DNA from: JAJTFW01 sp046330075
Lineage (GTDB): Bacteria; Bacteroidota; Bacteroidia; AKYH767-A; OLB10
Assembly (NCBI GenBank): GCA_046330075.1
Contig: JAXLTL010000001.1
Span: 1,054,001 to 1,118,000 of the forward strand
Direction of reading: 5' to 3'
Length of the DNA: 64,000 nucleotides
Positions 7,031-16,715 of the stretch are shown here, in pieces. Positions within the stretch are counted from its first letter, which is position 1. Every line of letters starts with the position of its first letter. The position numbers and the translations under genes were made by a program. Under the pieces are notes generated by a model. That model was not told the origin of the DNA. It made no database searches and worked only from the letters and a program-made list of their open reading frames with translations.

Positions 7031-8401
7031 TTGTTTTGCTGTATTTTGTTAACAGTTCGTTTTTAGTATTTTCAAGGATAGTCTTTTGAGTGGTAAAATA
7101 TGAATCCCAATTAGTAAGTTTTTCAATTGTAGAAAAGGTTCGGCGGTTTTTATTTTCTTTAAATCTGAAATTACAACTTGATACTTTTTTCAAGAGCTGC
7201 ATATTTAATTTTTAACTGGTGTAATTCATCATTCTCATAGTTCAAAGGATTATGTATACCAGATTTCAGGTCAGACCAAATTGTATTCACTGTTTCCAAG
7301 TCTCTATTTTTAGGCTTGAGATAAAATTGAAAACATCTCTTGAGCTTTCATTTATTTTCAAATATACATTTGCCAGAATCCGGGTGACAAAGTTAAGAGA
7401 CGCTTCGTGATATATTCTTTTAATTCCTCCGCAGCTGATTTTGATAAATCAGGGATATCTCTTTTAGTCTCAGCATTTAATTCATCTTTTATATTTTCAT
7501 ATTGACTATTTAAATCTTCAAATGATTCGTCTATAATGCCCAGCTTCTTTAACTTGATAAAAATCTTTTTTTTAATTTCAATTATTGAAGCAATAATGGG
7601 ATTTAATTCAAGTATATCTTCTATTAAATGAATCAATTAATGCTTCAATGTCATTTTTTTCAATCTCAAGCTGTCGTATTTGGTCAGATACCAATTTAAT
7701 TTTAAAAATGATTTCTTCCTTTTCGATCTTACTGACACTGACTAAACTTGTAAATTGCTTACAGTAATTCCATTTCCAACTTTGCATTGAAATAATCTCC
7801 TTTGAATAATAAGTCCACCGCTTTCTGTAACTCAGGCATTTTTAATTTCATGTAAGTATGGATTGATCTCATCAATTTTACCTAAATCGATTAATGTGTT
7901 TATCAAAGAAAGAGTATTTTAATGCTTCAGCAATTTTAAGCTGATGGCGCTCATTTTCGAGCCCCGCTATACTTTTTAATCTTTCAAATTCAGCGGTAAA
8001 TTCATTTATGGATTGGACATCGTCCTTGATAACAACCAATGTTTCGTTGTTGCTTTCGTTTGCCTTTTTCGTCCAATTGAAGGAGCCATGCAATAATGTG
8101 CTATGATCAATAATACAGAACTTATGATACGTGTATTATAGTCCCCTCCAATTTCTACAAAAACACCACCATTGGATCTTATTAACTCGAAATCATTGTG
8201 GCTTTCTTCATTGAAGTGTTTTGTAATTATCAATTCTACTTTAATTCCTCTACCTTGTATTTCCAGAACTTTATTGAACAATTTGGTGTCAGTAAACCAA
8301 GCGACAGCAATAAGTACTGAACTTTTAGCTGAATTTAAATTTTGAATGATAACTTTCTGGAGATTATCTTTTTGGCTGAAATGCGTATTAATGGTTGACA
8401 T
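7023..8401 (-). pseudogene. Decayed PLD-nuclease/J-domain protein gene with multiple frameshifts
   Basis: Fragments of one protein can be read in changing frames. From ATG at 8401: a phospholipase D fold start (NLNSAKSSVLIAVAWFTD, then GIKVELIITKHFNEESHNDF). After a shift near 8130: HKFCIIDHSTLLHGSFNWTK and NESNNETLVVIKDD, the PLD HKD motif, where the first His appears as Tyr. Further on, DLGKIDEINPYLHEIKN and LQKAVDLLFKGDYFNAKLEM lie in other frames, then a coiled-coil stretch and RDIPDLSKSAAEELKEYI. Near 7380 a J-domain remnant is read as YHEASLN and, in a third frame, CHPDSGKCIFENK with the HPD triad, then KAQEMFSILSQA and RDLETVNTIWSDLKSG. The last frame ends in TKYSKTNG at 7023, overlapping the vWA gene. 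At least five shifts show real decay or a badly called stretch. Confidence 0.7.
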
Positions 8402-8618
8402 ATATGCAAAGAGATCGATCTCCAGGCGAAAAATAAAAAAAATAACATAAGGAAATGTAAATGAACCATTTTTATGGATACTTAATTTACATGTCTTGAC
8501 ATAAAAATTGTAGGAATTCAATACCCCCTCAAATTGTCTCAATACCTACACGTAGGGATTATATTTTTAAATATTCCTAAGCAATGTTTAAAATCAAGCA
8601 TTACCCATTCTCTAACAA

Positions 8619-10487
8619 TCAATAAGTTTGACCAGACAACTGCCCGAAATAACTGTATATGCTCTTACCTGTAACCCCAATCCCTTCATGGAACACATCT
8701 TGCCTCAAATTCCCCGATTCCAAAAGCTCCATCGTGTGTTTTGAGGTGTATTGAAACACAGCGGTCTCCGTCCTCCCCGTCCCCTGATTCAGGTAGCTCA
8801 CCTGGCTATTTTGCCATATATGCGGGTATTCGCGCTCAAAATCAATTATTTGTGTATTTATCGCCTCCAAATGACCCCACAAAAAGTTCGAACTGGAGAA
8901 CCTTAGATATAACTGACGCAATTTATCAGTTTCTGAATTCTTTCCCTCTGCTCTTTCTGCAGGGAAATCCATTGAAATTGAGGCAATTTCAAGGAAAATC
9001 GGATTCACAGAAATAGTTCGAAGTGCATGTTTTTCTGCCTGATACTCCAGACCATTCGGAAACACGAGTTTTTGAAGCCTCACTTTGCCTTCGAAATGGG
9101 ATATTTGCCACATTTTCAGCAGATTACATGCTAATTCTAGTGCAGAATCAAGGTATTTTTCGAAGTTCGAAGTGTCTTTTCCGTGTTTCGACAGTTCTTC
9201 CTCAATTGATTTGATTTTCTGTTCATGGCCAGTGGATACCTTCAGGAATAATTCCGGAGTGATATTACCGGTGGCCAGATTATATTCCATTTTCTCCAGG
9301 TCATTTTTCAGGCGGGTTAACTCATCCTTCATAGGCTTTACTCTTTCCGCGTCAGCCTTGTGAAGAGTCCAATAGGTTTCTGCCAGTTTATTTTTAATTA
9401 CAGGTAATAACTCCCTATCGAGAGTATAGGACGACAGTAACGCTTCAAACAGCTCCAGAAGCTTCTTTTCGCTGGTGTTGACGCAACAACCTTTATTCGG
9501 GCACTTATAGTACAAATACTCCTTTTGGAAATAACCCGTGAATGGCCTTCCACATTTTCCGCACTTTACCGTGGACTTGAAAGGCATCTCACCTGCACGA
9601 CTGACTTTTGTATATCCCTGTCTGTTCCCACTGAGAATCCCGTTTACAGCCAGAAATACTTCCTCCGAAATGAGCGGTTCGTGCTTTCCTATTATGATTT
9701 CTCCATCATCCAGCAAGGAATGCGTGATGTAGCCACAGTAAAAGGGATTACGGAATATTCTTGAGAGCAGCGGAGGTGTAAGTGTTAATCCCATTGGGAT
9801 CAATCGCTCAATAATGGCCTCATGAGTCAGGTTTTCATTGTACTTCCACATGAATGCCTGCTGGATTAATCTTCCCTGCGGACCGATAAAACACTGTGGC
9901 TTATCATGGTCATGCTCCTTCTTGCCTGTTGCATATGCTTTGATGTATCCAATCGTGGGCTTACCTATCCATTCGCCTTTACGTAACTTCTTCATTTGCC
10001 CTTCTATGATTCGGTCCCTCCTTTGTTCATTTTCCATCTCCGCAAACATCAGGTAAAGGCTTTGTGAGAGCCGGCCACTGGGCGTTTGGTCATCTACACT
10101 TTGCGTAGCTGCATGAACTTTGATTCCTTTTTCCCTCAACGATTTCAGTAAACCGATATCCCCGGACCGTGTAAATCGGTCGTAGGAATAAACCACGATG
10201 TTTCCAATTTTATTCTTGTAACAAAACTGAAGCATTTCATTGAATACAATTCGGTCGTCCGTAGTTGCAGATTCTTTTGCATTAAAAGTTTTTATGAGGT
10301 CGAGCTTAATCTGCTTACATAAATTTACGCAAACGTTATCCTGCCAGTCCAGGCTGTCCTGTTGTTCAGTCGAACATCGGTTGTAAATAACAGCTCTGTT
10401 ATTCTCGATTTCTTTTATGGATTTGCTCTTGACAGAAAACTGCTTCAGCCATCCGGGTAAGTTCTGGTCTTTATTTTGTTTTTCCAT
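8619..10487 (-). CDS. Large serine recombinase
   Basis: A 622-residue site-specific recombinase. The resolvase catalytic domain (about 30-175) has YNRCSTEQQDS with nucleophile Ser39, the YSYDRFTRSGD motif and AEMENEQRRDRIIEGQ. The recombinase domain follows (about 195-290, GKPTIGYIKAY and NPFYCGYITH), then a zinc ribbon (VKCGKCGRPFTGYF, with YYKCPNKGCC) and a long coiled-coil region (about 370-430). Such enzymes integrate or excise elements without arm sites. No matching attachment site can be seen nearby, so its partner DNA is unknown. It may mobilise a segment nested in the island, or be a stranded remnant of an earlier insertion. Confidence 0.9.
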   Translation of the reverse strand: MEKQNKDQNLPGWLKQFSVKSKSIKEIENNRAVIYNRCSTEQQDSLDWQDNVCVNLCKQIKLDLIKTFNAKESATTDDRIVFNEMLQFCYKNKIGNIVVYSYDRFTRSGDIGLLKSLREKGIKVHAATQSVDDQTPSGRLSQSLYLMFAEMENEQRRDRIIEGQMKKLRKGEWIGKPTIGYIKAYATGKKEHDHDKPQCFIGPQGRLIQQAFMWKYNENLTHEAIIERLIPMGLTLTPPLLSRIFRNPFYCGYITHSLLDDGEIIIGKHEPLISEEVFLAVNGILSGNRQGYTKVSRAGEMPFKSTVKCGKCGRPFTGYFQKEYLYYKCPNKGCCVNTSEKKLLELFEALLSSYTLDRELLPVIKNKLAETYWTLHKADAERVKPMKDELTRLKNDLEKMEYNLATGNITPELFLKVSTGHEQKIKSIEEELSKHGKDTSNFEKYLDSALELACNLLKMWQISHFEGKVRLQKLVFPNGLEYQAEKHALRTISVNPIFLEIASISMDFPAERAEGKNSETDKLRQLYLRFSSSNFLWGHLEAINTQIIDFEREYPHIWQNSQVSYLNQGTGRTETAVFQYTSKHTMELLESGNLRQDVFHEGIGVTGKSIYSYFGQLSGQTY

Positions 10488-10520
10488 GATATCCTTTTAT
10501 CATAAATAGCCGGAAAATTT

Positions 10521-10712
10521 TCAGGATCCGTGATCCGATGCAACACCATCGATAGATATCATTCGTAATAACAGGCTAAGCTCCTTCAAGCTCTCGGATA
10601 TCCTGTACAATTCCTCCTCAGTTTGGTTCTCGTAACCGGGAACTGATTTCAGCATCTTCAGAGTGTTTACAGTATCATTTGATGCCGTTTTGCTGTGTTC
10701 GATTGCATTCAT
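10521..10712 (-). CDS. Small hypothetical protein upstream of the serine recombinase
   Basis: A 63-residue acidic protein with a helical middle (TEEELYRISESLKELSLLLRM). It lies 33 bp upstream of the recombinase on the same strand and may be co-transcribed with it. No family is recognised. It could be a small accessory or directionality factor, but there is no HTH or basic patch to support that. Confidence 0.5.
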   Translation of the reverse strand: MNAIEHSKTASNDTVNTLKMLKSVPGYENQTEEELYRISESLKELSLLLRMISIDGVASDHGS

Positions 10713-10811
10713 TTTCAGAGGTATTTTTAGTGGAAGTCGTTCGCTTTTATAATTTATAATTTATAATTTTGTCCTGTAGTTACACTCTCAGTAAGTATTG
10801 TCATCAATTCC

Positions 10812-11021
10812 ATGTCTAAAGCTAAATCGGCCAAAAAAGTAAAGTCCCATGGTGGGGCGCGGGCACGTTCCGGACGTAAGCCCGTGGCAGATAAAAAAGT
10901 GGGCTTTACTTTTTACATCGAACAGTCCATCCTGGATGCCAACGGTGATATGGACGAAACCAGAAAGGACTGTTATGAGTTTTTGAAGAAACGTGCGGAG
11001 AAAAGATCTGGTAATGTATAG
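10812..11021 (+). CDS. Small basic hypothetical protein
   Basis: A 69-residue protein with a strongly basic, Gly/Arg-rich N terminus (KSHGGARARSGRKPVADKK) followed by a beta strand and helix (GFTFYIEQSILDANGDMDE). The GGARxxSGRKP motif is common at the start of small mobile-element DNA-binding proteins. It is transcribed divergently from the recombinase pair, which fits a local regulator or accessory factor; function is not established. Confidence 0.5.
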   Translation: MSKAKSAKKVKSHGGARARSGRKPVADKKVGFTFYIEQSILDANGDMDETRKDCYEFLKKRAEKRSGNV

Positions 11022-11084
11022 TTTAGCCTGAGAACCAATTGCTTTTTACGCAAATGATTTCATAAATCCGACTGATCAAGTATT

Positions 11085-11456
11085 CTAATTTTTCCTCTCT
11101 CCCTCTGGTGCTTCAAATTTCCTGAAGTAGATTAACCGGATACGTTTATCATACATGATAAAATATTCCATTTGCATTCCATCGTATTTAAATCTGCATA
11201 AGTAAAAAAGGGCAGCTGTAGAAAACATTTCAAGGTATGCTTCGGTCAGTGCTTCGTTTTTACTGAGATGAGACTCAAACTCCTCCCTGCCAATTACACT
11301 GGCATCCTTCCCTTTCATCAGGTGCTCCATCCTGTCCTTGATGAATAAGAACATTGGTGCAGACCCTGCCTCCTCGTGTAGTGGGTAATATTCAGGCAGA
11401 AAATAAGTTACCCTGCAAAGGAGTTTTCTGAACTTATGTTCCAATTCATTCATCAT
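11085..11456 (-). CDS. Hypothetical 123-residue protein coupled to the DUF2130 gene
   Basis: A mixed alpha/beta protein without signal peptide or membrane segment. I do not recognise it. It is the last gene of a three-gene minus-strand group (160-residue protein, DUF2130 protein, this one) and its start overlaps the DUF2130 stop by 11 bp, so translation is coupled and a shared task is likely. Confidence 0.6.
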   Translation of the reverse strand: MMNELEHKFRKLLCRVTYFLPEYYPLHEEAGSAPMFLFIKDRMEHLMKGKDASVIGREEFESHLSKNEALTEAYLEMFSTAALFYLCRFKYDGMQMEYFIMYDKRIRLIYFRKFEAPEGERKN

Positions 11457-12684
11457 TTTTTGTTTGTTCCTCCAGGAGCGGCAGGTTCAGGGCATCTATT
11501 CCCTTTACCGATGAACCGGCAATGGCACGGAATGATCCGAACATTTCTGATGTGCATTGTCCAACCAGTTCAATTGTTTTTTCCCGCTCCTTCCACAATC
11601 GCATCATGGCTTTCTTCTCCTGATCGAGGTTCGTCTTCAGACGCGTAAAGCTTTCGACAATCGTCCTTATTTGCAGGCTGAATTCCGGACCGGTGAGGTA
11701 ATCATACAGATTGCTCATCTTATCGGTCTTGTTTTCTCCTGCAGATTTAATCTCATTATAACGCAATAAAGAATCCCGAAGCACAAAGACTAATGCCTGA
11801 ACCTCACGAAAACTGCAGACCCAGACCCCATCACGAAGACCGAAATACGGCATATCCGCAGGCATGGCTTCGGTAACAAGTACCGCTATTTCTGCTTTAT
11901 GATTACGTTGATCTTCCTTTAATTTGGGAATCCAGCCGCTGCTGAAGTTCTTTGTTCGCTTAATTTCAATGGCAATGGTACCGGCTTTCCTCTGCTGAGG
12001 AGTACGGACTCCGATTAACAGATCCGCTCCATTAGCACCTTTGGAAACTTCCGAAATGTCATCATCCGGATATCGATTGCGAAGATCTTTCTCCAATTCC
12101 AGTTCCGCCACTTCACCCTGCAATTGCATGGAACCCTGATCGGCTTTCTGCTGTGCTTCGGTTAATTGTTTCTTCAGTTGCTGAATTACATTTTCCTTTT
12201 CCGCAATTTTCAGATTAGAACGAGCCTCCGTTTCCTGCAATAATTTAAGACGTGCTTCCTCCAGTTGTTTATTGTATTTCTCCTCTGATTCCAACTGAAT
12301 TTTATCCCGCAGTTCTTCCTTCTCCCGGCTAAGTTTCAGGAGTTCGGCTTTGATACGGTTGAGTTCCTTTGCTTCTCCAATTTTTTCCTTTAACTGCTCC
12401 TGCAGTGACTCCAGTTCTCCGGATTTTTCTTCGGTAATTTGTTCACGGATACTTTTTTCAAGGACCGACCGCTCTCGGGCAAGTTTTTCGGTAACGCCAT
12501 TCTGAATGGATAGCTGAAGTTCCGTCCGCATCTGATCCAACTCTCTTTTCTCCCGGATTATCTGGGCATTCTTCATTTCAAAATCCTTTTCAGCCTGAGA
12601 TTGTAGTTGGTGGTAGAGTACATCGTTAACATTGATGGCGGTACCGCAGTTAGGGCACTTTATATTGCTCGATTCTTGATTCAT
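11446..12684 (-). CDS. DUF2130 domain protein with long coiled coil
   Basis: A 412-residue protein. It starts with a zinc-ribbon-like IKCPNCGTAINV (residues 8-19), then about 180 residues of charged coiled coil, and the DUF2130 domain (about 195-330) with GADLLIGVRTPQQRKAGTIAIEIKRTKNFSSGW-type core: Asp, Glu and Lys of GADLLIGV and AIEIKRTK resemble a PD-(D/E)XK nuclease fold. The family is widespread in mobile elements and its function is unknown; a nuclease role is an inference from the motif. It sits in the middle of a small operon in the accessory region between two defence-type cassettes. Confidence 0.8.
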   Translation of the reverse strand: MNQESSNIKCPNCGTAINVNDVLYHQLQSQAEKDFEMKNAQIIREKRELDQMRTELQLSIQNGVTEKLARERSVLEKSIREQITEEKSGELESLQEQLKEKIGEAKELNRIKAELLKLSREKEELRDKIQLESEEKYNKQLEEARLKLLQETEARSNLKIAEKENVIQQLKKQLTEAQQKADQGSMQLQGEVAELELEKDLRNRYPDDDISEVSKGANGADLLIGVRTPQQRKAGTIAIEIKRTKNFSSGWIPKLKEDQRNHKAEIAVLVTEAMPADMPYFGLRDGVWVCSFREVQALVFVLRDSLLRYNEIKSAGENKTDKMSNLYDYLTGPEFSLQIRTIVESFTRLKTNLDQEKKAMMRLWKEREKTIELVGQCTSEMFGSFRAIAGSSVKGIDALNLPLLEEQTKNDE

Positions 12685-12723
12685 GATTTTTGAATTTTAA
12701 AGGTTCGTATAAAAATTAAAAGG

Positions 12724-13206
12724 TCAATTTTTACTGATAAAAATGGGAATGTCCGGATGCAGTTCCATAGCTAATTCATAGAAACAGATCAGCTCGGATA
12801 TGTTATGCGCAATATCTCCCGGTGTGGCATAACGCACCAGGTATGTGCCACCATACACCTCCGGCTCCTGTGCATAAGGAGTAAAGAGGTGCATAAACTG
12901 ATCCCCATCGAGGCCAAAGTAGAGGATGATGTTCGAGAGCAGGCACATTCGTTCGTCACATCTTCGGTGTGCAACACCGTGTGCCGTTGCTTTCCAGTCC
13001 TCGGGGAAGGCTTTGGGTAATGCAGTGACAACACATTCAAAAACCGGGAACAGATTAACAACTGTAGAATCTTCCTCGCTGAAGATGTAGTTATCATCTT
13101 CAAGAACTTTAAAACTGCCGTTTCTTTTGCGCGTTAGCAGGTATTCTGCCAGGGTTCTTAACCTTTCAGGCTGGAATATCAATGGTTTGTTAACTTTTTC
13201 GATCAT
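12724..13206 (-). CDS. Hypothetical 160-residue protein
   Basis: This opens the minus-strand group that includes the DUF2130 gene, 39 bp downstream. It contains a conserved-looking middle (GVAHRRCDERMCLLSNIILYFGLDG) and a C-terminal helix (ISELICFYELAMELHPDIPIF) but no motif I can assign. It is soluble by appearance. The upstream region is rich in TTTTGATT elements that could control it. Confidence 0.6.
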   Translation of the reverse strand: MIEKVNKPLIFQPERLRTLAEYLLTRKRNGSFKVLEDDNYIFSEEDSTVVNLFPVFECVVTALPKAFPEDWKATAHGVAHRRCDERMCLLSNIILYFGLDGDQFMHLFTPYAQEPEVYGGTYLVRYATPGDIAHNISELICFYELAMELHPDIPIFISKN

Positions 13207-13226
13207 TTTCTTAGAATTTAAATATT

Positions 13227-13281
13227 AGTTTTGATTGAATTTTATTGATTTTCAAATCAAAAGTAGGATTAAGTTTTGATT
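13227..13281 (-). promoter_or_regulatory. Cluster of three TTTTGATT elements
   Basis: AGTTTTGATT occurs at 13227-13236 and 13272-13281, and the inverted AATCAAAA at 13255-13262, all within 75 bp upstream of the minus-strand 160-residue gene. They may form an operator. The remainder of 13282-13457 shows no gene or repeat that I can support. Confidence 0.4.
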
Positions 13282-13457
13282 AAACATTATGTTTTTTCAT
13301 GTTTTTAATCAAGTGTATTACAATGTACTGATATTCAAATGAATAATTTTAAAATAATTGGGTTTGAGTCGATCCACCTAAAGGCAACCAAGGAAACAGG
13401 CGGATCTGCTTTCTTCTGATAATACAGGGTGTCCTGCGGTTACTCATGGTAAGGGGG

Positions 13458-13517
13458 TGTAATTAAAATGTCAGTACCCTTCGGTCCATCCGAGAGATAA
13501 CTGTTATTTTAATTACA
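13458..13517 (+). promoter_or_regulatory. Perfect 12-bp inverted repeat upstream of the XRE regulator gene
   Basis: TGTAATTAAAAT (13458-13469) and ATTTTAATTACA (13506-13517) are perfect reverse complements separated by 36 bp and ending 33 bp before the regulator ATG. Inner CAGT/ACTG also pair. It could be a two-site operator for the XRE protein or a 5' UTR hairpin. Confidence 0.5.
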
Positions 13518-13550
13518 TTAGCCAATATTTGACAAGTCAAAAGATAGACG

Positions 13551-13856
13551 ATGGAAAGCCAGTTTGGTGAGAAAATACGCGCACTCAGAGAGCAGCAACA
13601 ATTGTACTTGCGGCAGGTAGCCCCATTGCTTGAAATGGACACGGCTCAGTTGAGTAAAATCGAAAAAGGATTGCGGCAACTGAAGCGGGAACAGATACCC
13701 ACCATTGCCCATATTCTCAAAGCTAATGTAGATGAATTGTTGACCCTATGGCTGTCGGATCAAATTTATGCTGTAGTGAAGAATGAGAAACTGGCCAATG
13801 AAGCCATTCAGGTAGCTGAAGAGAAAATCAGATTTAAAAAACGCAAGAAGAAATGA
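13551..13856 (+). CDS. XRE-family HTH regulator of the DISARM-like operon
   Basis: A 101-residue protein with an HTH_3 domain in its first 65 residues: KIRALREQQQLYLRQVAPLL, then DTAQLSKIEKGLRQLKREQ as the recognition helix region. A short basic tail follows (KKRKKK). Its stop overlaps the ATG of the SNF2 helicase gene (ATGA), so it is the first cistron of the operon and probably represses it, a common arrangement for restriction-type systems where host methylation must be established first. The perfect inverted repeat just upstream is the obvious candidate operator. Confidence 0.85.
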   Translation: MESQFGEKIRALREQQQLYLRQVAPLLEMDTAQLSKIEKGLRQLKREQIPTIAHILKANVDELLTLWLSDQIYAVVKNEKLANEAIQVAEEKIRFKKRKKK

Positions 13857-16702
13857 GCAACGCGAAAATAAAACCAGGTATTATCATCAACATGCGTAAC
13901 CGCTTATGGCGAGTAGATGAATTTGATGGTTTAGAGATAGTTGCCACACCTATAACAGGAGACTCAAATGATCAGCGTGTTTTTCTTGCTGATGTAGAAA
14001 ATATTCGGGAAGAAAAGTTTGAAAGAATAAATGCTGAACTACCGGGAGATTTATCTGCGCAACGCTTATTGCTAAGAGCCTATCAATTCGATCTTATTCA
14101 TGGCTCTGCTCCATTTTTAAGCCTGCACAGATCTTCTGTCATCCCATACAACTATCAAATGGTACCTCTGGTATTGGCCTTGGAAAAACCAAATACAAGA
14201 ATGCTCATTGGTGATGATGTCGGCTTGGGTAAAACTGTTGAAGCAGGCTTGATCATATCTGAGTTGATTCAAAGAGGGAAAGTCAAAAGAGTACTTTTCT
14301 TAACTCCCGCAAACCTCAAACAGCAATGGAAGGAAGCCCTTGACTATTTCTTCCACATAAAGGCAACTATAATTGATTCCTTTTCCAGAAAAGAATTTGA
14401 GAAGGAATTACCTGCGGGTGCAAATCCATGGCAATATTTCCAGTTTGTCATTGCATCGGTTGATTATGCAAAGTCTCCTGATATCAAACAGCAAATTCAG
14501 GAACAACAATGGGATTTAATGTTGGTGGACGAAGTACACCTTTGTGCTCGTCCACACAGTACAATGCAGGCAGCCAAACAGCAGAAGCGTTACGAGATGA
14601 TCAAGGATTTGGGTGCAAGAATCACAAATGTTCTTTTCTTAACCGCCACACCACATAATGGATATTCCGACTCATTTGCAAGTATTTTGGAAATACTCAA
14701 CCCGGAAATTGTAAAATACAATGGTTCTGGTGAAGTTTTATTTGATAAGTCAAAGGCTCATTACAATGTAATTCAGCGGAACAGAAAGAAGCTCGAGGCA
14801 TGGTATGCAAAACAGGGAAAGAAATCTCCTTTTCCAAAGAGGGACCACAAGGAGGTAATCATTGATCCAAAGGCAAATGGAAAGCTCATCCAGCTATTGG
14901 ATGCTGTTGAACGCTACGGTGATTTTATTTTGAAGTCTGCAGGAGGTAGTCAATCAAGAAGGGTAAGGAATATCGCTAACTGGGTAGCCATCCACCTGCA
15001 AAAAAGAGCCATCAGTTCCCCTTATGCTGTTTTACAATCACTAAAGAATAGAATCAATTCTCTTGAAAATACTCCTGAGATCCCAGAGGAAACTTCAGAG
15101 GAAACTTTACAGCAGTCCTTGTTTGATGCTTTTATGGAAGATGAAAGGGTTTCAGAGGAAATGGCTTCATTGCGTTTGGATTTTGAGGCCCTCAGCCAGG
15201 ATGAGATAGCGGAGCTTAGACGGATTATCGAATTTGGTGAAACGCTTTCTCCAAGGGATGATGAGAAATTACAAAAGCTGAAAAATGAAATCATCCCTGA
15301 ACTGATGATTAAAGACTCCAAGATTATTGTGTTCACCAAGTATAAGGATACGCTGGATTATCTGGAAAAGAATATCAAGACCCGGGACTATGAAACGTTT
15401 GTAATGCATGGTGATATGAGCTTGAATGCCCGTACTGAAATCTTCGCAAAATTCGACCGTGCCAAAGCTGCCATATTAATTGCTACCGATGTTATCTCGG
15501 AAGGCCTGAACCTTCAGCGTCTTTCTTCCAATGTGGTTCACTATGAACTGCCCTGGAACCCTAACCGCTTGGAACAGCGAAATGGCCGTGTGGACCGGAT
15601 CGGTCAGAAGCACGAAACAGTATCCATTAGAACTTTGGTTGTTGATAAATCTCTGGATAAGGAAATACTGCAGCTGCTCATTGATAAAAAGAAAACAATG
15701 GAAAGCGATCGGGATTATGCCGCTGCTTTCTTTGGTGATGAAGATTCATTAAAAGAGTTGGTTTCTGAAGCGACAAAAAGCAGAAGAAAAAGGAAAGTTG
15801 AGGTAAATCCAAATATGCCTGATCTGTTTTCTACTGCTGGTGTGGATGAAACGAAAAAGGCTGTAAGGCAGGCTTTCAGTTCTCCCGAAGAAGACAGAAA
15901 GCGTAAAAAGAGGATTGAAGAAGAATCCTTCTATAGCAGCCTGGATATTGAACTACCTGAGATTGATAAACGAATTGAAGAAACCAAGCGGATTGTAGGG
16001 TCACAGGAAGAGGTGTTGATTTTTGTGAAAGCCGCCCTTTCCCGATTTAATTCTGCTTTGATTGATAAAGGTTCCGGATTTTATGAAATCACCATCAACG
16101 ATCCCCGTTTAATCATAAGCCGATTTGGTGACCATCTGAAAAAAGTGACGTTCGATCCTGAATTGGCCTTAACCAATCCGGATGCTATTATTCTCGATGC
16201 GGGCCACCCCTTTGTTCGTAAACTGATTGAGCTGGTAAAAGCTGAATTTTTTACTGATAAGGGGCTCTATGGTCGTAATGCTTATTTCTTCTCTAGTGAA
16301 GTGGATACGGTGGTTTATCTCTACAACTTCCTGGTACGTTATGCAGTAGGCCTGAAAGAGAAACGGGTAATTGAGGAACTCATCACCATTGCGGTGGATA
16401 GCTATTCGGAAAAGACCTTGTCCAACACGCAGTTTACTCCTGCCCAAACTACACGCAGTTTATCACAGTCCGATTTGACTGAGCTAATCAATGAAGCCCT
16501 GAATTTCTCTGGTCTTCATCAACTGATTGATGCCAGGATTAAAGATAGAAGGTTTAAGCTCATTGAGGAAAGACAGGAGTTATACAAAAAAATACTGGTA
16601 GAGAGTAAGAACACGGAGCAGCCGGCCTGGCTGGATGATATTATTCACATTGAAGAAGCCGGTCATGATCTCTTAACCATAACCATTATTCAACCGCTTT
16701 AA
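13853..16702 (+). CDS. SNF2-family helicase, DISARM DrmD-like
   Basis: A 949-residue SF2 helicase of the SNF2 class. Walker A is IGDDVGLGKTVEAGL (about residue 119), motif II is DEVHL (about 225), motif III LTATPHNG, and motif VI QRNGRVDRIGQ (about 574). The C-terminal 350 residues have no motif I know. Size and motif pattern fit the SNF2 protein of class 1 DISARM (DrmD). It would translocate on or remodel DNA during recognition of unmethylated invaders. It is followed at 13 bp by the methyltransferase gene. Assignment to DISARM rests on motif and order, not on a database match. Confidence 0.85.
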   Translation: MSNAKIKPGIIINMRNRLWRVDEFDGLEIVATPITGDSNDQRVFLADVENIREEKFERINAELPGDLSAQRLLLRAYQFDLIHGSAPFLSLHRSSVIPYNYQMVPLVLALEKPNTRMLIGDDVGLGKTVEAGLIISELIQRGKVKRVLFLTPANLKQQWKEALDYFFHIKATIIDSFSRKEFEKELPAGANPWQYFQFVIASVDYAKSPDIKQQIQEQQWDLMLVDEVHLCARPHSTMQAAKQQKRYEMIKDLGARITNVLFLTATPHNGYSDSFASILEILNPEIVKYNGSGEVLFDKSKAHYNVIQRNRKKLEAWYAKQGKKSPFPKRDHKEVIIDPKANGKLIQLLDAVERYGDFILKSAGGSQSRRVRNIANWVAIHLQKRAISSPYAVLQSLKNRINSLENTPEIPEETSEETLQQSLFDAFMEDERVSEEMASLRLDFEALSQDEIAELRRIIEFGETLSPRDDEKLQKLKNEIIPELMIKDSKIIVFTKYKDTLDYLEKNIKTRDYETFVMHGDMSLNARTEIFAKFDRAKAAILIATDVISEGLNLQRLSSNVVHYELPWNPNRLEQRNGRVDRIGQKHETVSIRTLVVDKSLDKEILQLLIDKKKTMESDRDYAAAFFGDEDSLKELVSEATKSRRKRKVEVNPNMPDLFSTAGVDETKKAVRQAFSSPEEDRKRKKRIEEESFYSSLDIELPEIDKRIEETKRIVGSQEEVLIFVKAALSRFNSALIDKGSGFYEITINDPRLIISRFGDHLKKVTFDPELALTNPDAIILDAGHPFVRKLIELVKAEFFTDKGLYGRNAYFFSSEVDTVVYLYNFLVRYAVGLKEKRVIEELITIAVDSYSEKTLSNTQFTPAQTTRSLSQSDLTELINEALNFSGLHQLIDARIKDRRFKLIEERQELYKKILVESKNTEQPAWLDDIIHIEEAGHDLLTITIIQPL

Positions 16703-16715
16703 TTATAAGGATAGC

